A stretch of 37,142 nt of DNA from the NCBI GenBank assembly GCA_910580015.1, contig CAJTVT010000028.1, forward strand, positions 1 to 37,142, read 5' to 3'. This DNA is from an uncultured Lachnospiraceae bacterium (GTDB lineage Bacteria > Bacillota > Clostridia > Lachnospirales > Lachnospiraceae). This document shows positions 8,805-16,624 of this stretch, piece after piece. Each line of letters opens with the position of its first letter. The stretch's first letter is position 1. The position numbers and the translations under genes are program-made. The notes below the pieces were generated by a model, which saw nothing but the letters and a program-made list of their open reading frames with translations, did not search any database and had not been told where the DNA came from.

Positions 8805-9551
8805 TTGCGAAAAATAATCAGGCCCTGTGGGCTGCATTGTATTAAAATTAATCATTTGGGGGTGACCCTGGGAGAGCAGGAGATATTAAAGGATATCAAT
8901 CTTCATTTTCATTGTGGCAGCCTGAATGCGGTGATTGGACGGAATGGCGCTGGCAAATCCACATTGATCCGTGCAATTCTAGGTGATATTCCCCATACAG
9001 GAAATATTGAATTTAAGGATCGGGAAAATGGACAGATCCAGAAATTAAAAATGGGTTATGTGCCGCAATCAATGAATGTGGAAAAACAGACCCCCATCAG
9101 CGTCTATGACATGATAGCGGCATATCAGAGCAATGTGCCAGTATTTCTGTGGAAAGGGAAGCGAATCCGACAGAAGATTTTGGAACATTTAATGATTTTT
9201 GAGGCAGATTATCTCGTGGACAAGCAGGTGTGTAACTTGTCTGGGGGAGAACTTCAGCGTGTGCTTTTGTCTATGGCGTTGATGGATTCGCCCAACCTTC
9301 TATTGTTGGATGAGCCTGTTTCTGGGATTGATCAAAATGGGATGGAGCTGTTTTACCAGACGATCTATAAGTTGAAGGAACATTATGATTTGGCAGTAAT
9401 TTTAATTTCCCATGATTTAGATTATGTCAAAAAATATGCCGATCAGGTGATTCTGCTGGACCAGAGTGTACGAAAACAGGGAAGTGTGAAAGAAGTTTTT
9501 GGCAGCCCAGAATTTGGGCAGGTATTTCAGTATGGAAGGGAGGAAAAATAG
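8805..9551 (+). CDS. Metal ABC transporter ATP-binding protein (ZnuC-like)
   Basis: A 248-residue ABC ATPase. Walker A is GRNGAGKS (45-52), the Q-loop is in YVPQS, the signature is LSGGE (145-149), Walker B is LLLLDE (165-170), and the switch His is in ISHDLDYV. The only suitable start is TTG at 8805, preceded by AGGAAGAGG. The N-terminus carries a CGLHC motif at residues 8-12 before the ABC fold begins. This resembles a small metal site and is not part of the generic ABC domain. The permease gene starts at the next base after the stop, so the two subunits are translationally coupled. Confidence 0.92.
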   Translation: MRKIIRPCGLHCIKINHLGVTLGEQEILKDINLHFHCGSLNAVIGRNGAGKSTLIRAILGDIPHTGNIEFKDRENGQIQKLKMGYVPQSMNVEKQTPISVYDMIAAYQSNVPVFLWKGKRIRQKILEHLMIFEADYLVDKQVCNLSGGELQRVLLSMALMDSPNLLLLDEPVSGIDQNGMELFYQTIYKLKEHYDLAVILISHDLDYVKKYADQVILLDQSVRKQGSVKEVFGSPEFGQVFQYGREEK

Positions 9552-10364
9552 ATGGATGGTTTTTCCTGGCTTCAATATGGATTTATGAAATATGCATTTC
9601 TTGCTGTGCTGATCATTACCCCTCTTTTGGGTCTTATGGGCACAATGATTGTAAACCGTAAAATGGCATTTTTTTCCGATGCATTGGGTCACTCTGCTCT
9701 GACAGGAATTGCCATTGGGGTTGTGTTGGGGGTGGGAAATGCCGATATCTCTATGATGGTGTTTGCAGTGGTATTTGCGCTGCTGTTAAACCAGATCAGC
9801 AGTAAAATATCTGCCTCCAAAGATACGGTGATTTCTGTATTTTCCTCCTGTAGCATCGCTGTGGGACTTGCCATACTGTCCAGAGGTGGGAACTTTAGTA
9901 AATATTCTGGTATTTTAGTGGGAGATATCCTAAGCATCACACCAGAGGAGATTATCTACCTTGGGTTGATGTTTGTGGTGACAATGGTGTTTTGGCTTTT
10001 TGGCTTCAACAAACTTCTGGCAGTGAGTCTCAACCGTACATTGGCCAGAAGCCGCCATATATCAGTTTTTTGGATGGAAAATCTGTTTGCAGTTCTTACC
10101 GCGTTGATTGTGATGGTGTCCATCAAATGGATTGGAATCTTGATTATCAATGCACTGTTGATTCTGCCAGCGGCAGCGTCAGGAAATATTTCAGAAAATA
10201 TGCGAGAATATCACTTTTTTTCGATCTTGTTCTCTATGTTTTCAGGAATTACAGGGCTGCTAGTCTCTTATTATGTAAATGTGGCCACAGGTCCTGCTAT
10301 CGTAATATTTGCGTCAATCATTTATTTTATCACCTACTGGTGGGGCAGACGCAATCATGTGTAG
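9552..10364 (+). CDS. Metal ABC transporter permease (ZnuB-like)
   Basis: A 270-residue ABC-3 family permease with about eight hydrophobic segments. The motif MAFFSDALGHSALTGIAIG near residues 38-56 is the cytoplasmic coupling/first-core signature of ZnuB/MntB permeases. It abuts the ATPase gene without a gap and would form the membrane channel for the metal delivered by the binding protein encoded at 7787-8692. The ribosome binding site GGGAGG lies inside the end of the ATPase gene. A small Cys-rich protein gene follows 9 bases later. The sequence shows nothing that separates zinc from manganese transport. Confidence 0.92.
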   Translation: MDGFSWLQYGFMKYAFLAVLIITPLLGLMGTMIVNRKMAFFSDALGHSALTGIAIGVVLGVGNADISMMVFAVVFALLLNQISSKISASKDTVISVFSSCSIAVGLAILSRGGNFSKYSGILVGDILSITPEEIIYLGLMFVVTMVFWLFGFNKLLAVSLNRTLARSRHISVFWMENLFAVLTALIVMVSIKWIGILIINALLILPAAASGNISENMREYHFFSILFSMFSGITGLLVSYYVNVATGPAIVIFASIIYFITYWWGRRNHV

Positions 10365-10373
10365 AGGTGTGAG

Positions 10374-10643
10374 ATGGAACATAGTTATAAATACTTTGCA
10401 AACAGGGATTGTTGTTATTTTCCCTGTCATCAGGGACTTAAGGGGGAAGCGTTTAATTGTCTGTTCTGCTATTGTCCCATGAATCCTTATGAGGATTGTT
10501 TGGGAACACCAGCTCTGATTCAGCGGCATGATGGGGCCATAATCAAGGATTGCAGCGGCTGTACATATCCGCATGAACCAGAGCATTATGATGTTATCAT
10601 GGAATATCTTAAGGGCAAAATTAGTGAACGAAAATCGAGGTGA
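10374..10643 (+). CDS. Small cysteine-rich domain protein
   Basis: This 89-residue protein belongs to the Cys-rich small domain family seen in clostridia and methanogens. Cysteines occur as DCCYFPCH near the N-terminus, NCLFCYCPM in the middle and DCSGCTYPH later, together with several His residues. The arrangement looks like a zinc or Fe-S binding fold. The family function is not established to my knowledge; members are often found beside metal or cobalamin genes. Here it follows the metal permease gene by 9 bases, so a role in metal handling or storage is plausible but inferred. The start has a weak GAGGTG ribosome binding site. Confidence 0.75.
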   Translation: MEHSYKYFANRDCCYFPCHQGLKGEAFNCLFCYCPMNPYEDCLGTPALIQRHDGAIIKDCSGCTYPHEPEHYDVIMEYLKGKISERKSR

Positions 10644-10647
10644 TCGT

Positions 10648-11769
10648 ATGAAACAGTCTACAAAATATCTGAAAATATTCGTGAACCTGCTGGTGGCGGC
10701 GTTTACCATTGTATTTCTTTGCTTTCTTTTTCCAAAAGTAATCATTTTTTTCATGCCATTTGTGGTTGGATGGGTGATCTCCATGATTGCGAATCCACTG
10801 GTGCGCTTTCTGGAAAAAAGGGTGAAGATTGTCCGTAAGCACGGTTCGATGATGATTATTATTGGAGTTCTTGCGGGGATTATCGCGCTGGGATATCTGG
10901 CTGTGTCTTGGCTGGTGGGGGAGACGGGAAACCTGATTGCAAATCTTCCTGAGATTTATGCCAACTGGCAAGAAGATTTCCAGGAGATCGGGGAAAATCT
11001 TGAGATTTTTTATCACAGGCTTCCACGTGAAATTCAAAATAATATACAAGATATTACAGAAAATTTTGCCGGATATTTTGGCGATCTGATGCAGGCAGTG
11101 GGGGAACCAACTTTTGAAGCAGCGGGAAATTTTGCCAAGAATGTGCCAGGAACTTTGATTTCTATTATTATGGCGATATTGTCCGCGTACTTTTTTACCG
11201 CAGAGCGCGATGTGATTTTAAAGGGCCTAAAAGAGCATATGCCGGTCAATATTTGGGATCGGGTAACTGGGGTAATCCATGATCTAAAGCATGTGGTAGG
11301 AGGATATTTTAAGGCTCAGTTTAAAATAATGGGTGTCATTTATATAATTCTGGTGGCAGGTCTATTCCTCCTTCGCGTGGATTATGTGTTACTGATAGCC
11401 TTTTTGATTGCCTTTCTAGATATGCTGCCCTTTTTTGGCACAGGTACCGTGTTGGGGCCCTGGGCAGTAATTAAGATTCTGTCCTCAGATTATCAATTTG
11501 CTGTGGGTCTGATTATTCTCTATGCTGTGACTCAGATTGTCCGTCAGGTGATTCAACCCAAGATCGTAGGAGATACCATTGGTATGAATCCTCTGGCCAC
11601 GTTATTTTTTATGTATATCGGTTATAAGATTAGCAGTATTATTGGAATGATTATTGCTGTGCCTGTGGGAATGATTCTGATTAATCTGTATCAGTCTGGT
11701 GTGTTTGATAATCAAATTCGCTGCATTCAGGAATTGGTAAATGATATCAATGAATTTCGGAAATTCTAA
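10648..11769 (+). CDS. AI-2E (PerM/YtvI) family transporter
   Basis: A 373-residue membrane protein with about eight transmembrane segments, starting at the ATG at 10648. An upstream in-frame ATG at 10573 would overlap the previous gene; the chosen start sits 4 bases after that gene's stop with GAGG at 10637-10640. The C-terminal half has the family pattern LDMLPFFGTGTVLGPWA and QPKIVGDTIGMNPLATLF. Distant members export autoinducer-2 or act as Na+/H+ antiporters. The closest Firmicute group is YtvI, whose substrate is unknown. It is the last plus-strand gene before a long hairpin and a convergent gene. Confidence 0.87.
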   Translation: MKQSTKYLKIFVNLLVAAFTIVFLCFLFPKVIIFFMPFVVGWVISMIANPLVRFLEKRVKIVRKHGSMMIIIGVLAGIIALGYLAVSWLVGETGNLIANLPEIYANWQEDFQEIGENLEIFYHRLPREIQNNIQDITENFAGYFGDLMQAVGEPTFEAAGNFAKNVPGTLISIIMAILSAYFFTAERDVILKGLKEHMPVNIWDRVTGVIHDLKHVVGGYFKAQFKIMGVIYIILVAGLFLLRVDYVLLIAFLIAFLDMLPFFGTGTVLGPWAVIKILSSDYQFAVGLIILYAVTQIVRQVIQPKIVGDTIGMNPLATLFFMYIGYKISSIIGMIIAVPVGMILINLYQSGVFDNQIRCIQELVNDINEFRKF

Positions 11770-11795
11770 TGAAATTTAGAGCGATTTGGAGAGAT

Positions 11796-11864
11796 TTTGG
11801 AATGGCCTAGAGGCTTCACCAAAGAAATCTGTGTTGTTTGGTGAAGCCTCTAGGCCGTTCCAAA
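11796..11864. terminator. Very long bidirectional hairpin between convergent genes
   Basis: Positions 11796-11823 and 11837-11864 are complementary over 28 bases with a single G-T wobble, around a 13-base loop. The arms contain the core GGCCTAGAGGCTTCACC. It lies between the AI-2E gene (plus) and the phosphatase gene (minus), the expected place for a bidirectional terminator. The stem is much longer than a normal intrinsic terminator and lacks a clear T run at the top-strand exit, so it may instead, or also, be a repetitive palindromic element. Confidence 0.6.
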
Positions 11865-11905
11865 GAAATCTGTATTCTTTGGTGAGGCTTCTAGGCCGTT
11901 TTGGT
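11824..11905. repeat. Imperfect tandem repeat, about 41 bp x 2, duplicating one hairpin arm
   Basis: The segment GAAATCTGTGTTG plus the right hairpin arm (11824-11864) is repeated almost exactly at 11865-11905, beginning GAAATCTGTATTC and continuing TTTGGTGAGGCTTCTAGGCC. The left arm at 11796-11823 can therefore pair with either of two right arms, the second with a few mismatches. Confidence 0.65.
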
Positions 11906-11944
11906 GGAGCGTAGTGATTGGCTCATGCACTCCCCTGGGGGGCG

Positions 11945-12661
11945 TTATCCCTGAAAAGGATCTGTAAAATATCCATAATAAGATATGGGTTCTCCTGCCA
12001 TCAGCAGATGAGTAGTGTCCCCCATCGCCTGACAACGAAAATAGGCTTCCTGTGGTGTACGTTCCTCGGTACCGACGATGGTCACTGAGGTGGGGGCTAG
12101 GAAGAATCCTTGCCATAGCTGACTGGGTGTGGTGTTGATGAGATGGGACAGCAGAGCGCAGGTGATTCCAAGATGGCAGAAGAATACAAGGACGGCGTCC
12201 TGGTGTGTGTCTTCTCTGGTGCGATATCGGCATCCTTCTCGGAAATATCCGTAGTTGGCCAGAAGTGCATCCAGTTCTTTGTAGACCCGGATGTACTCTG
12301 AGCCAACGCCTCCTTCAGCCATTACGTCGTTTTCCATCCATTTTTGCAGATCAAATAATTCAGGATTCTGAGCCATAAATTCTGGATAGAAATCCCACGG
12401 CGTCTTTCGCCTCTGCATCATTTCATCCCAGATCGGTGCGTTAAATTCTCGCAGCCATTCTAAGGTAGTGGCTGTTCGCTGTACTTTTTTTAGGGTGCAT
12501 TCTGCGGTGTGCTGTGCACGCCCAAGAGGGGAGCAGTAGAAGTCTGTTACATTCCAGTCGGCAGCTCTCTTGGCGAGAAGTTCTGCTTCACGCCAGCCCT
12601 TTTCGGTCAGAGAATCGGCTTCGTAGTCGGGTTCTCCATGTCGTATAAAAATTAATTTCAT
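11945..12661 (-). CDS. Histidine phosphatase superfamily protein (phosphoglycerate mutase-like)
   Basis: A 238-residue protein with the phosphohistidine motif RHGE at residues 7-10, the second active-site region SPLGRAQHTA (45-54) and the distal catalytic His163 in FFCHLG. These place it in branch 1 of the histidine phosphatase family, which includes cofactor-dependent mutases and broad phosphatases. The substrate cannot be told from the sequence. The middle part (residues 70-125) is an insertion with WDEMMQRR and LQKWMEND that forms the substrate cap. The start is ATG with GAGGAG upstream and a good promoter in the 70 bases before it. It converges on the AI-2E gene across a long hairpin. Confidence 0.88.
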   Translation of the reverse strand: MKLIFIRHGEPDYEADSLTEKGWREAELLAKRAADWNVTDFYCSPLGRAQHTAECTLKKVQRTATTLEWLREFNAPIWDEMMQRRKTPWDFYPEFMAQNPELFDLQKWMENDVMAEGGVGSEYIRVYKELDALLANYGYFREGCRYRTREDTHQDAVLVFFCHLGITCALLSHLINTTPSQLWQGFFLAPTSVTIVGTEERTPQEAYFRCQAMGDTTHLLMAGEPISYYGYFTDPFQG

Positions 12662-12687
12662 AAGTTTCTCCTCTGTTTTTACAGATT

Positions 12688-12716
12688 ATTCTACTATATT
12701 CCTCTAAAGTTGACAA
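12688..12716 (-). promoter_or_regulatory. Sigma-A-type promoter for the histidine phosphatase gene
   Basis: Read on the minus strand, TTGTCA (complement of 12711-12716) is followed after exactly 17 bases by TAGAAT (complement of 12688-12693), each one base from consensus. The leader would be about 20 bases. The promoter lies just downstream of the palindromic element, so the phosphatase gene does not need transcription from the flippase gene. Confidence 0.55.
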
Positions 12717-12732
12717 CTAATTTTTGTTTTGA

Positions 12733-12897
12733 CTAGTACATCGTCCAATAAATAACTGGCATCTTCGCTCGTCTATTTTCCCGATAGTATATGCCAAAAA
12801 TCCTCAGCGTAGCCCGCTACGCCTACGTTTTTTGGCATATACTCTCAGCAAAATATCCTGCGCGAATATATCAGCTATTTATTTTACGCTGTACTAG
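12733..12897. repeat. 165-bp near-perfect palindrome (MITE-like element)
   Basis: The two halves are complementary along nearly their whole length, centred near 12815. The outer ends read CTAGTACA/TGTACTAG. A perfect 15-bp inner arm, AGTATATGCCAAAAA, lies at 12786-12800 and its complement at 12829-12843. The centre is GCGTAGC-CC-GCTACGC (12807-12822). The outer arms (AATAAATA..CTG and TTCGC..ATTTT blocks) match with scattered mismatches. It contains no ORF. It lies between two minus-strand genes and lacks a T run on either side, so a simple terminator is unlikely. A non-autonomous mobile or repetitive palindrome fits better. Confidence 0.65.
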
Positions 12898-12943
12898 AGA
12901 GCGCAAAAGAATGAGGTACAAAGATGCGTTCTCTTGAAATTTT

Positions 12944-14296
12944 TTACAAACGTCTCTTTTTGGGGCGGCGAACCACTAGCATGAGAAGCGCTCCCGTAGC
13001 CATAACGATCTGGCTTAACAGTGTTCCCCACAGATATCCTTTGATACCAGAAAGAGGGATGACAAAGAGCACGAATCCGATTCGGATCCCAAGCCCAAGG
13101 ATATTTAAAAAGAATGTATGAGTGGTCTTGCCAAGTCCATTTAAAATACTGTGCAGTGTGGTAGACAAATACAAAAAGGGGCAGATCCAGCCCAGTGTTA
13201 CAATAAAGGTGCCAGCAAGAGAGTTGGAAAACAGTACATCTCCCATCCATTTTCCCAAAAGTAAAAACATCAGTGTACAGCAAAGGCCCAAAAACAGGCT
13301 GTACAGGCAAGTCTTTTTTACCGCGTTGATAATATAGCGGTGCTCTTGTTTCTCCTGCGCCTCTGCGATCAGTGGAAGGAGCATCACAGAGACAGAATTG
13401 GTCAGTACAGAAGGAAACAGTACCATGGGGAGAGCCATTCCAGTTAGGATGCCATATACGCTTAAGGCTTGTGCGCTGGAATATCCATAGAGACGGAGTT
13501 GACCTGGAAGCATTACCGCTTCCATACTTTGCAACAGGTTCACCATCACGCGGTTTGCACTTAAAGGCAGAGACATGTAGAATATTTGTTTTACGGCAAG
13601 GAATCGGCTGCCCTGACTTTTTTTGCACCGAAGAAAGGTGACAGAAAAGAGTACAGCAGCTATTTCCCCCACAACCATTCCCCAGACTACAAGATTCAGA
13701 GAAATTTTTTGGTATTTTTCAAGCGAGATCTGGAAAAATAGGCAGACGCTTAATACCCGCGCCAATTGTTCCAACAATTGGGAAACGGCTGGCACAAACG
13801 TCTTTTTCAGGCCGTAGAAATATCCATTTATGCAGGCATGGATAGCTCCAAAAGGTACAGAAAAGGCCAAGACTTGAAGGAGGGGAGCGCATCTTGGCTC
13901 TGCTAGAAATTGTGCAGCGATGGGTTCTGCCAGCTCATACAAGAAAAACATACATAAGAAGGAGAGAAATAATGACAGAAGAAGTCCACCGGTCAGGTAA
14001 CATCCTTCATTGCATCGTATTTTGCGGCTTCCCTTTGTGTCCATGGTCGGGGAGGAGGCTGCTGCCGCCTGTGCCACAAATCGAGAGATTGCGGTTTGAA
14101 TGGCAGAGGAGGTCAAGGAGATGGTAAGGATATGTATGGGAATGGTGAGCTGATAAATTCCCATTCCTTCGGCACCAATTGACTGAGAGAGGAATATTCT
14201 ATAAAAAAAGCCGATGATTCGGGAGAGCAGTCCTGTCAGAGTCAGAAGCAATGTGCCTGTGATAAGTGGATGTTGGCGAAAAGAATCAGATTTCAT
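12944..14296 (-). CDS. SpoVB-like polysaccharide/lipid flippase (MOP superfamily)
   Basis: A 450-residue integral membrane protein with about 12-14 hydrophobic segments. The N-terminus has LTGLLSRIIGFFYRIFLSQ followed by GAEGMGIYQL, the hallmark of stage V sporulation protein B and related MurJ/Wzx-type flippases. In Bacillus, SpoVB is needed for spore cortex formation, probably by moving lipid-linked peptidoglycan precursors across the membrane. The short tail ends in RRPKKRRL. The ATG at 14296 has CGGAG upstream. The gene is divergent from iscR, with 193 bases between them. It could be the sporulation protein itself or a vegetative paralogue; the sequence cannot decide. Confidence 0.87.
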   Translation of the reverse strand: MKSDSFRQHPLITGTLLLTLTGLLSRIIGFFYRIFLSQSIGAEGMGIYQLTIPIHILTISLTSSAIQTAISRFVAQAAAASSPTMDTKGSRKIRCNEGCYLTGGLLLSLFLSFLCMFFLYELAEPIAAQFLAEPRCAPLLQVLAFSVPFGAIHACINGYFYGLKKTFVPAVSQLLEQLARVLSVCLFFQISLEKYQKISLNLVVWGMVVGEIAAVLFSVTFLRCKKSQGSRFLAVKQIFYMSLPLSANRVMVNLLQSMEAVMLPGQLRLYGYSSAQALSVYGILTGMALPMVLFPSVLTNSVSVMLLPLIAEAQEKQEHRYIINAVKKTCLYSLFLGLCCTLMFLLLGKWMGDVLFSNSLAGTFIVTLGWICPFLYLSTTLHSILNGLGKTTHTFFLNILGLGIRIGFVLFVIPLSGIKGYLWGTLLSQIVMATGALLMLVVRRPKKRRL

Positions 14297-14370
14297 AAAA
14301 ACTCCGAACTATCATGAAAGGTTATTTTATTGTATGCGTGAAATGGGTGATCATGCATAGAAAAAGGATC

Positions 14371-14399
14371 TTGACAGCACAATAAAACCATGGTACTAT
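14371..14399 (+). promoter_or_regulatory. Promoter of the iscR-iscS-iscU-mnmA operon
   Basis: A perfect -35 TTGACA at 14371-14376 is followed by a 17-base spacer and TACTAT at 14394-14399, with an upstream TG (14391-14392) forming an extended -10. Transcription would start near 14406, directly before the IscR-like operator. Confidence 0.65.
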
Positions 14400-14410
14400 G
14401 CGAATGTAAT

Positions 14411-14437
14411 AAATCCCGACTAAAATACTGGGGATTT
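14411..14437. promoter_or_regulatory. IscR/Rrf2-type operator (type 1-like)
   Basis: The 27-bp element starts AAATCCCGACT, has an AAAATA centre, and ends CTGGGGATTT. The outer seven bases, AAATCCC and GGGATTT, are perfectly inverted. The layout follows the known type 1 IscR site (GACT-R-WWW-Y core with flanking Y/R-rich half-sites). It starts a few bases downstream of the predicted transcription start of iscR, so a bound repressor would block the operon. This suggests autorepression by the [2Fe-2S] form. Confidence 0.6.
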
Positions 14438-14489
14438 AACGGGAAGAAATCATTCCATTCTGTGCAGAGAGCAGTTAGAAGGTGAAAGA

Positions 14490-14921
14490 TTGAAATTATC
14501 TACAAAAGGAAGATATGGACTGCGTGCGTTTCTGGATTTGGCAGTCTGTGAGGAAAACGAGCCTGTGCCGCTTGCAAGTATTGCACAGCGTCAGGAAATT
14601 TCTGTCAGTTATTTGGAGCAGCTTATGGCGAAACTGAAAAAGGCTGGCCTTGTGAAAAGCGTCCGAGGAGTAAACGGCGGATATTGTCTTGCACGCCATG
14701 CAGATGAAATATCTGTGGGGGATGTGCTGCGGGCTCTGGAGGGAGATTTGACGCCAGTGGAGTGTGCTGGGATTGACAACAGCGGAGCGGTTCATTGCAA
14801 TGGTTCCTCTCAATGTGTCAGTAAGATTGTCTGGAAGCGCATCAATGACAGTATTAACGATACGGTGGACAGTATCAATATTGGGGAATTGGTACAGGAG
14901 AGCAGAGAAACGAAGCGATAG
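14490..14921 (+). CDS. iscR: Rrf2 family transcriptional regulator, IscR-like
   Basis: A 143-residue Rrf2 regulator starting at TTG (14490), with AGAAGGTG upstream. The winged helix-turn-helix covers about residues 1-65 (KLSTKGRYGLRAFLDLA and QEISVSYLEQLMAKLKKAGL, the recognition region). Three cysteines, Cys92, Cys103 and Cys109, lie where IscR ligates its [2Fe-2S] cluster. The spacing between the first two is longer than the E. coli C-x5-C, and is as often seen in clostridial members. It heads an operon with iscS, iscU and mnmA, and an IscR-like operator sits in its own leader. It therefore probably represses Fe-S assembly when clusters are sufficient. Confidence 0.88.
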   Translation: MKLSTKGRYGLRAFLDLAVCEENEPVPLASIAQRQEISVSYLEQLMAKLKKAGLVKSVRGVNGGYCLARHADEISVGDVLRALEGDLTPVECAGIDNSGAVHCNGSSQCVSKIVWKRINDSINDTVDSINIGELVQESRETKR

Positions 14922-14945
14922 TTTAACAGATAGAGGTGTAAATGT

Positions 14946-16130
14946 ATGAAGAAAATGATTTATTTGGATAATGCAGCCACAACCAAGACGTCACCAGAGG
15001 TTGTGGAGGCGATGCTTCCGTATTTCAGCGAATTTTACGGAAATGCATCTACAGTGTATGAATTTGGCGGAAAGAGCAAAGAAGCCATTTCAAAAGCCAG
15101 AGAGACGATTGCAAATGCCATCGGAGCCAAGGAAAATGAGATTTATTTTACTGCTGGAGGAAGTGAATCGGACAACTGGGCCTTAAAAGCAGCAGCCGAG
15201 GCTTATAAAGAAAAAGGTAGACATATTATTACCAGCAAGATTGAGCACCATGCCATTTTGCACACCTGCCAATGGCTGGAGCAAAACGGTTATGAGGTGA
15301 CATATCTGGATGTGGATGAGTTCGGGGTGGTAAAGCTGGAGGAATTGAAAAAGGCGATCCGTCCAGATACGATTTTAATTTCTATTATGTTTGCAAATAA
15401 TGAGATTGGAACGATAGAGCCTGTTGCGGAGATTGGAGAGATTGCACGAGAACATGGCGTGCTTTTTCATACAGATGCTGTGCAGGCATTTGGCCAGCTG
15501 CCTATTAATGTGGATGAGCTAAAAATTGATATGTTGAGCAGCAGCGGGCATAAGTTAAATGGTCCCAAAGGGATCGGATATCTGTATATCCGAAAGGGTG
15601 TGAAGATTCGTTCTTTCTTACATGGAGGTGCACAGGAGCGCAAACGCCGTGCTGGGACGGAAAATGTGCCAGGAATTGTTGGATTTGGTAAGGCGGTAGA
15701 GATTGCCCTTGCAACCATGCAAGAGCGGACAGCCAAAGAACGAGGACTTCGAGATTATCTTATGGATCGGGTGCTGAAGGAGATTCCATTTACACGTGTG
15801 AATGGTGACCGAAATAGACGTCTGCCCAATAATGTGAACATCTGTTTTCAGTTTGTGGAGGGAGAATCTCTGCTGATTATGTTAGATATGAAGGGGATCT
15901 GTGGTTCTTCAGGCTCTGCATGTACTTCAGGTTCTTTGGATCCTTCTCATGTACTTCTCGCCATTGGCCTTCCTCATGAGATTGCCCATGGTTCCCTTCG
16001 TCTGACACTGGGGGCAGATACCACCAAAGAGGACATTGATTATACGGTAGATGCCATTAAGGAGATTGTCACGCAGTTGAGGGAAATGTCCCCACTGTAT
16101 GAGGATTATATGAAGAGACAGCATGGGTAA
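14946..16130 (+). CDS. iscS: Cysteine desulfurase, IscS/NifS family
   Basis: A 394-residue PLP-dependent class V aminotransferase fold. Key residues are the PLP Lys203 in SSSGHKLNGPKG and the persulfide-forming Cys326 in GSSGSACTSGS, on the extended loop typical of group I (IscS/NifS) desulfurases. It converts cysteine to alanine and passes sulfur to IscU, and probably to MnmA encoded downstream. The N-terminus MIYLDNAATTKT is canonical. The ATG at 14946 has AGAGGTG upstream. It follows iscR by 24 bases and precedes iscU by 48. The name nifS is also used for this clostridial type. Confidence 0.95.
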   Translation: MKKMIYLDNAATTKTSPEVVEAMLPYFSEFYGNASTVYEFGGKSKEAISKARETIANAIGAKENEIYFTAGGSESDNWALKAAAEAYKEKGRHIITSKIEHHAILHTCQWLEQNGYEVTYLDVDEFGVVKLEELKKAIRPDTILISIMFANNEIGTIEPVAEIGEIAREHGVLFHTDAVQAFGQLPINVDELKIDMLSSSGHKLNGPKGIGYLYIRKGVKIRSFLHGGAQERKRRAGTENVPGIVGFGKAVEIALATMQERTAKERGLRDYLMDRVLKEIPFTRVNGDRNRRLPNNVNICFQFVEGESLLIMLDMKGICGSSGSACTSGSLDPSHVLLAIGLPHEIAHGSLRLTLGADTTKEDIDYTVDAIKEIVTQLREMSPLYEDYMKRQHG

Positions 16131-16178
16131 ATTGCAAGAAGACAGGCAGAAAATCATTATTAATCTGGAGGAAAACAA

Positions 16179-16616
16179 ATGTATAGTGAAAAGGTAATGG
16201 ATCATTTTAAAAATCCAAGAAATGTGGGAGAGATTGAAAACGCCAGCGGCGTAGGAACTGTGGGAAATGCAAAATGCGGTGATATCATGCGGATTTTTTT
16301 GGATATCGACGACGATGGCGTTATCCAGGATGTTAAATTTAAGACCTTTGGCTGTGGCGCTGCGGTGGCTACCAGTTCCATGGCAACAGAACTGGTCAAA
16401 GGAAAGACCGTACAAGAGGCGTTGCAGGTGACAAATAAGGCTGTGATGGAGGCGTTGGATGGACTTCCCCCAGTTAAGGTACATTGCTCTCTTCTGGCCG
16501 AGGAGGCGATTCATGCGGCTCTGTGGGATTATGCAGAGAAGAACGGGATTCAGATTGAGGGGTTGGAGAAGCCGAAAAATGATATCAGCGAGGAAGAGGA
16601 AGAAGAGGATTACTAA
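16179..16616 (+). CDS. iscU: Fe-S cluster assembly scaffold IscU/NifU N-terminal type
   Basis: A 145-residue scaffold with the three conserved cysteines Cys33 (AKCGD), Cys59 (FGCGAA) and Cys103 (VHCSLLAE), plus the nearby Asp35. It accepts sulfur from IscS and builds [2Fe-2S] and [4Fe-4S] clusters. The LPPVK motif precedes Cys103, as in IscU/NifU proteins recognised by HscA-type chaperones, although no hscA or hscB is present here. The C-terminus has an acidic tail of Glu and Asp from about residue 136. Strong GGAGG lies before the ATG. mnmA starts 8 bases downstream. Confidence 0.95.
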   Translation: MYSEKVMDHFKNPRNVGEIENASGVGTVGNAKCGDIMRIFLDIDDDGVIQDVKFKTFGCGAAVATSSMATELVKGKTVQEALQVTNKAVMEALDGLPPVKVHCSLLAEEAIHAALWDYAEKNGIQIEGLEKPKNDISEEEEEEDY

Positions 16617-16624
16617 GAGGATCT

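Noticed and set aside
10573..10647. Upstream start for the AI-2E family protein
   Set aside because: It would overlap the Cys-rich gene by about 70 bases and lacks a ribosome binding site; the ATG at 10648 has one.
11824..11905. CRISPR-like repeats
   Set aside because: There are only two adjacent copies with no unique spacers, and they form a hairpin with the left arm; no cas genes are near.
12894..13628. 244-aa minus-strand ORF overlapping the flippase gene
   Set aside because: It lies in another frame of the same strand inside the SpoVB-like gene, has no family motif, and has low-complexity composition; the flippase frame is clearly the coding one.
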